Translations under genes and position numbers: made by a program
The notes under the pieces: model-generated
What the model was told of the DNA's origin: nothing
Database searches by the model: none
The model's input: the letters and a program-made list of their open reading frames with translations, nothing else
NCBI GenBank assembly: GCA_018303895.1
Contig: JAGVXJ010000051.1
Location: 1 to 5,085 of the forward strand
Direction of reading: 5' to 3'
Length of the DNA stretch: 5,085 nucleotides
From: Candidatus Pacearchaeota archaeon
GTDB lineage: Archaea > Nanobdellota > Nanobdellia > Pacearchaeales > GW2011-AR1
Shown here: positions 4,043 through 5,085 of the stretch, in pieces
Layout of the letters: each line of letters opens with the position of its first letter
How positions within the stretch are numbered: position 1 is the first letter of the stretch

Positions 4043-5020
4043 TTATCTGAAAATTCCTATTTGCGAATATGCTTTGTTTAATTGTCCATAATTAGAAAGT
4101 TCTTGAGAAATAAATCTTGGTTTTTTATTTGTTTCCAAAAATCCAAATAAATGTCCTTTTCCTTTTTGAGTTCCGAGAATTAAATGGCTAAAATCAATAT
4201 TATTTATTCTTACTGCTAATGTTTTTTCTAATGGGTTGTTTGAACTTTGCTGATGCTCTATTAATCTGTTTGTTTCAAAGCGAGTATAAAACTGATCAGG
4301 ATGAGTCAGCATATATGATTTTTCTGTGTCGAGTATTACCGAGCCTAAATCATCTCTTTCAATTAACAATTTTCCTTTTCTTTCTGGCGAAAGTTCTTGA
4401 TGATTAATTAAAATTTCTTGACTCATTCTTAATTGTTCTGCAAAAGCTGGATTAACTTTTTTTAGTGCAGAATGTGTCTGGGTGTATCCGTCGGTAATAG
4501 TTCCATTTGCTGCTAAAATTTGCATTATTCCTATCTCCCTGACTGTTGAATGAACATTTCTTAACAATGCATTTTCATTTTCATCCATTTCTCTTTCTTG
4601 AAAATATCTGTTCATTGCTGAACTTAATTGATTTCCTATGCTTTGATTTATTTGATAAATTGTATTCTTAGTTGGTTTTATTTTTAATCCATTTTTTGTT
4701 AGATTTTTTATTGCTTCTACAAATCCTTGTGGGTCATAGACAATTTTTCCGTTATTTATTGCGTTAAGCATAAATGGGCTGGCTGTTGCATAATCCCTCA
4801 AAGCTTCCGTGGGGGTGTTTGGGAAATATTCGAAACCAAGATCGTTTTCAGTATCGGCGATTGGTGTCTCTGAAATTACAATTAAGTCTAAGTCACTGAC
4901 TTCGGGAATATAATCTTCAGCTCTTGTTGAACTTCCAAATTGTAAAATTGCTAAAGGATTTTGTGCCTTTATTTTGTCAATTAATCCCTCTGATTTTTGT
5001 TTAAATTGTTCAAATTCCAT
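4043..5020 (-). CDS. Pol-beta-superfamily nucleotidyltransferase with helical and C-terminal extensions
   Basis: The protein has 325 residues. The N-terminal domain carries the nucleotidyltransferase signature: G29-S30 in ILQFGSSTRAED, then S42-D43-L44-D45 followed by a hydrophobic strand (LIVIS). Glu64, in GFEYFP, could supply the third carboxylate. These residues bind two metal ions and transfer a nucleotidyl group from an NTP to an acceptor. The phrase PFMLNAINNGKIVYD (82-96) is typical of MNT-like nucleotidyltransferases. Residues about 120-210 are mostly helical (QSIGNQLSSAMNRYF, NALLRNVHSTVREIGIMQIL), the usual place of an acceptor-binding domain. The C-terminal 90 residues, with a GTQKGKGHLFGFLETN stretch, I do not recognise. 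A minimal antitoxin-type MNT has only about 100 residues, so this is a larger enzyme. It is the first gene of an operon with the phosphoesterase, behind a strong TATA box. The acceptor is unknown: RNA, protein and small molecules are all possible. Confidence 0.85.
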   Translation of the reverse strand: MEFEQFKQKSEGLIDKIKAQNPLAILQFGSSTRAEDYIPEVSDLDLIVISETPIADTENDLGFEYFPNTPTEALRDYATASPFMLNAINNGKIVYDPQGFVEAIKNLTKNGLKIKPTKNTIYQINQSIGNQLSSAMNRYFQEREMDENENALLRNVHSTVREIGIMQILAANGTITDGYTQTHSALKKVNPAFAEQLRMSQEILINHQELSPERKGKLLIERDDLGSVILDTEKSYMLTHPDQFYTRFETNRLIEHQQSSNNPLEKTLAVRINNIDFSHLILGTQKGKGHLFGFLETNKKPRFISQELSNYGQLNKAYSQIGIFR

Positions 5021-5039
5021 TCTTTTCTAAGGCCTTTTT

Positions 5040-5056
5040 TATTTATAAATCTTTCC
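5040..5056 (-). promoter_or_regulatory. BRE/TATA promoter of the nucleotidyltransferase-phosphoesterase operon, leaderless
   Basis: Read on the minus strand, GGAAAG (5056-5051) is followed by TTTATAAATA (5049-5040), a near-ideal archaeal TATA box centred about 24 nt before the ATG at 5020. A leaderless transcript is expected. An 8-bp palindrome, AAGGCCTT (5029-5036), lies between the TATA box and the start and might bind a regulator, though a palindrome this short can occur by chance. Confidence 0.8.
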
Positions 5057-5085
5057 TTTGTTGTTACTTAGTAGTTTATACGACT

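Noticed and set aside
3358..4407. Plus-strand ORFs opposite the phosphoesterase and nucleotidyltransferase genes
   Set aside because: Phe/Ser/Cys-rich translations typical of antisense frames to AT-rich genes, lying opposite clear catalytic motifs.
4400..4660. HEPN-type RNase motif in the helical part of the nucleotidyltransferase
   Set aside because: The only nearby Arg/His pair (R154, H157) has the wrong spacing for the R-x4-6-H motif.

Overview
The window is strongly AT-rich and looks archaeal. It carries an archaeal RNA polymerase subunit L gene (rpoL), a zinc-ribbon/helix-turn-helix protein of the archaeal MBF1 type, and several BRE/TATA-like promoters placed about 25 nt before start codons, as expected for leaderless archaeal transcripts. 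Low GC, compact genes, a divergent RpoL and a single-pass thioredoxin-like protein of a kind I associate with small-genome archaea suggest a DPANN lineage (Pacearchaeota/Woesearchaeota-like). That placement is inference, not shown by a marker.

Left block, plus strand (1-2094): the C-terminal end of a membrane protein (possibly a family 2 glycosyltransferase) overlaps by 16 nt a membrane-anchored thioredoxin-fold protein that lacks the CxxC pair. After a 52-nt gap comes the MBF1-like gene, followed after 1 nt by an unrecognised 85-residue ORF.

Middle (2095-2436): a 342-bp gene-free stretch that is not featureless. It holds a 16-bp palindrome followed by a T tract, five TTACC pentamers phased at 8-9 nt, a near-perfect 13/14-nt long-range inverted repeat, nested hairpins that could belong to a small RNA, and the rpoL promoter at its right end. 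rpoL (2437-2700) follows, apparently leaderless, with a T-rich terminator. Next is an unrecognised 108-residue protein gene (2794-3120) with a TATA box and a perfect 13-bp palindrome between TATA and start, the classic position of an archaeal repressor operator.

Right block, minus strand (3124-5020): a two-gene operon with its own strong TATA box. A Pol-beta-superfamily nucleotidyltransferase is followed after 1 nt by a calcineurin-like metallophosphoesterase. It converges on the 108-residue gene with only 3 nt between the stop codons, so transcripts from the two sides must overlap or end inside each other's genes.

The best candidates for something undescribed are the nucleotidyltransferase-phosphoesterase pair, the structured intergenic region before rpoL, and the small unrecognised proteins of 85 and 108 residues. 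No RNA gene, insertion sequence or CRISPR array could be identified with confidence.
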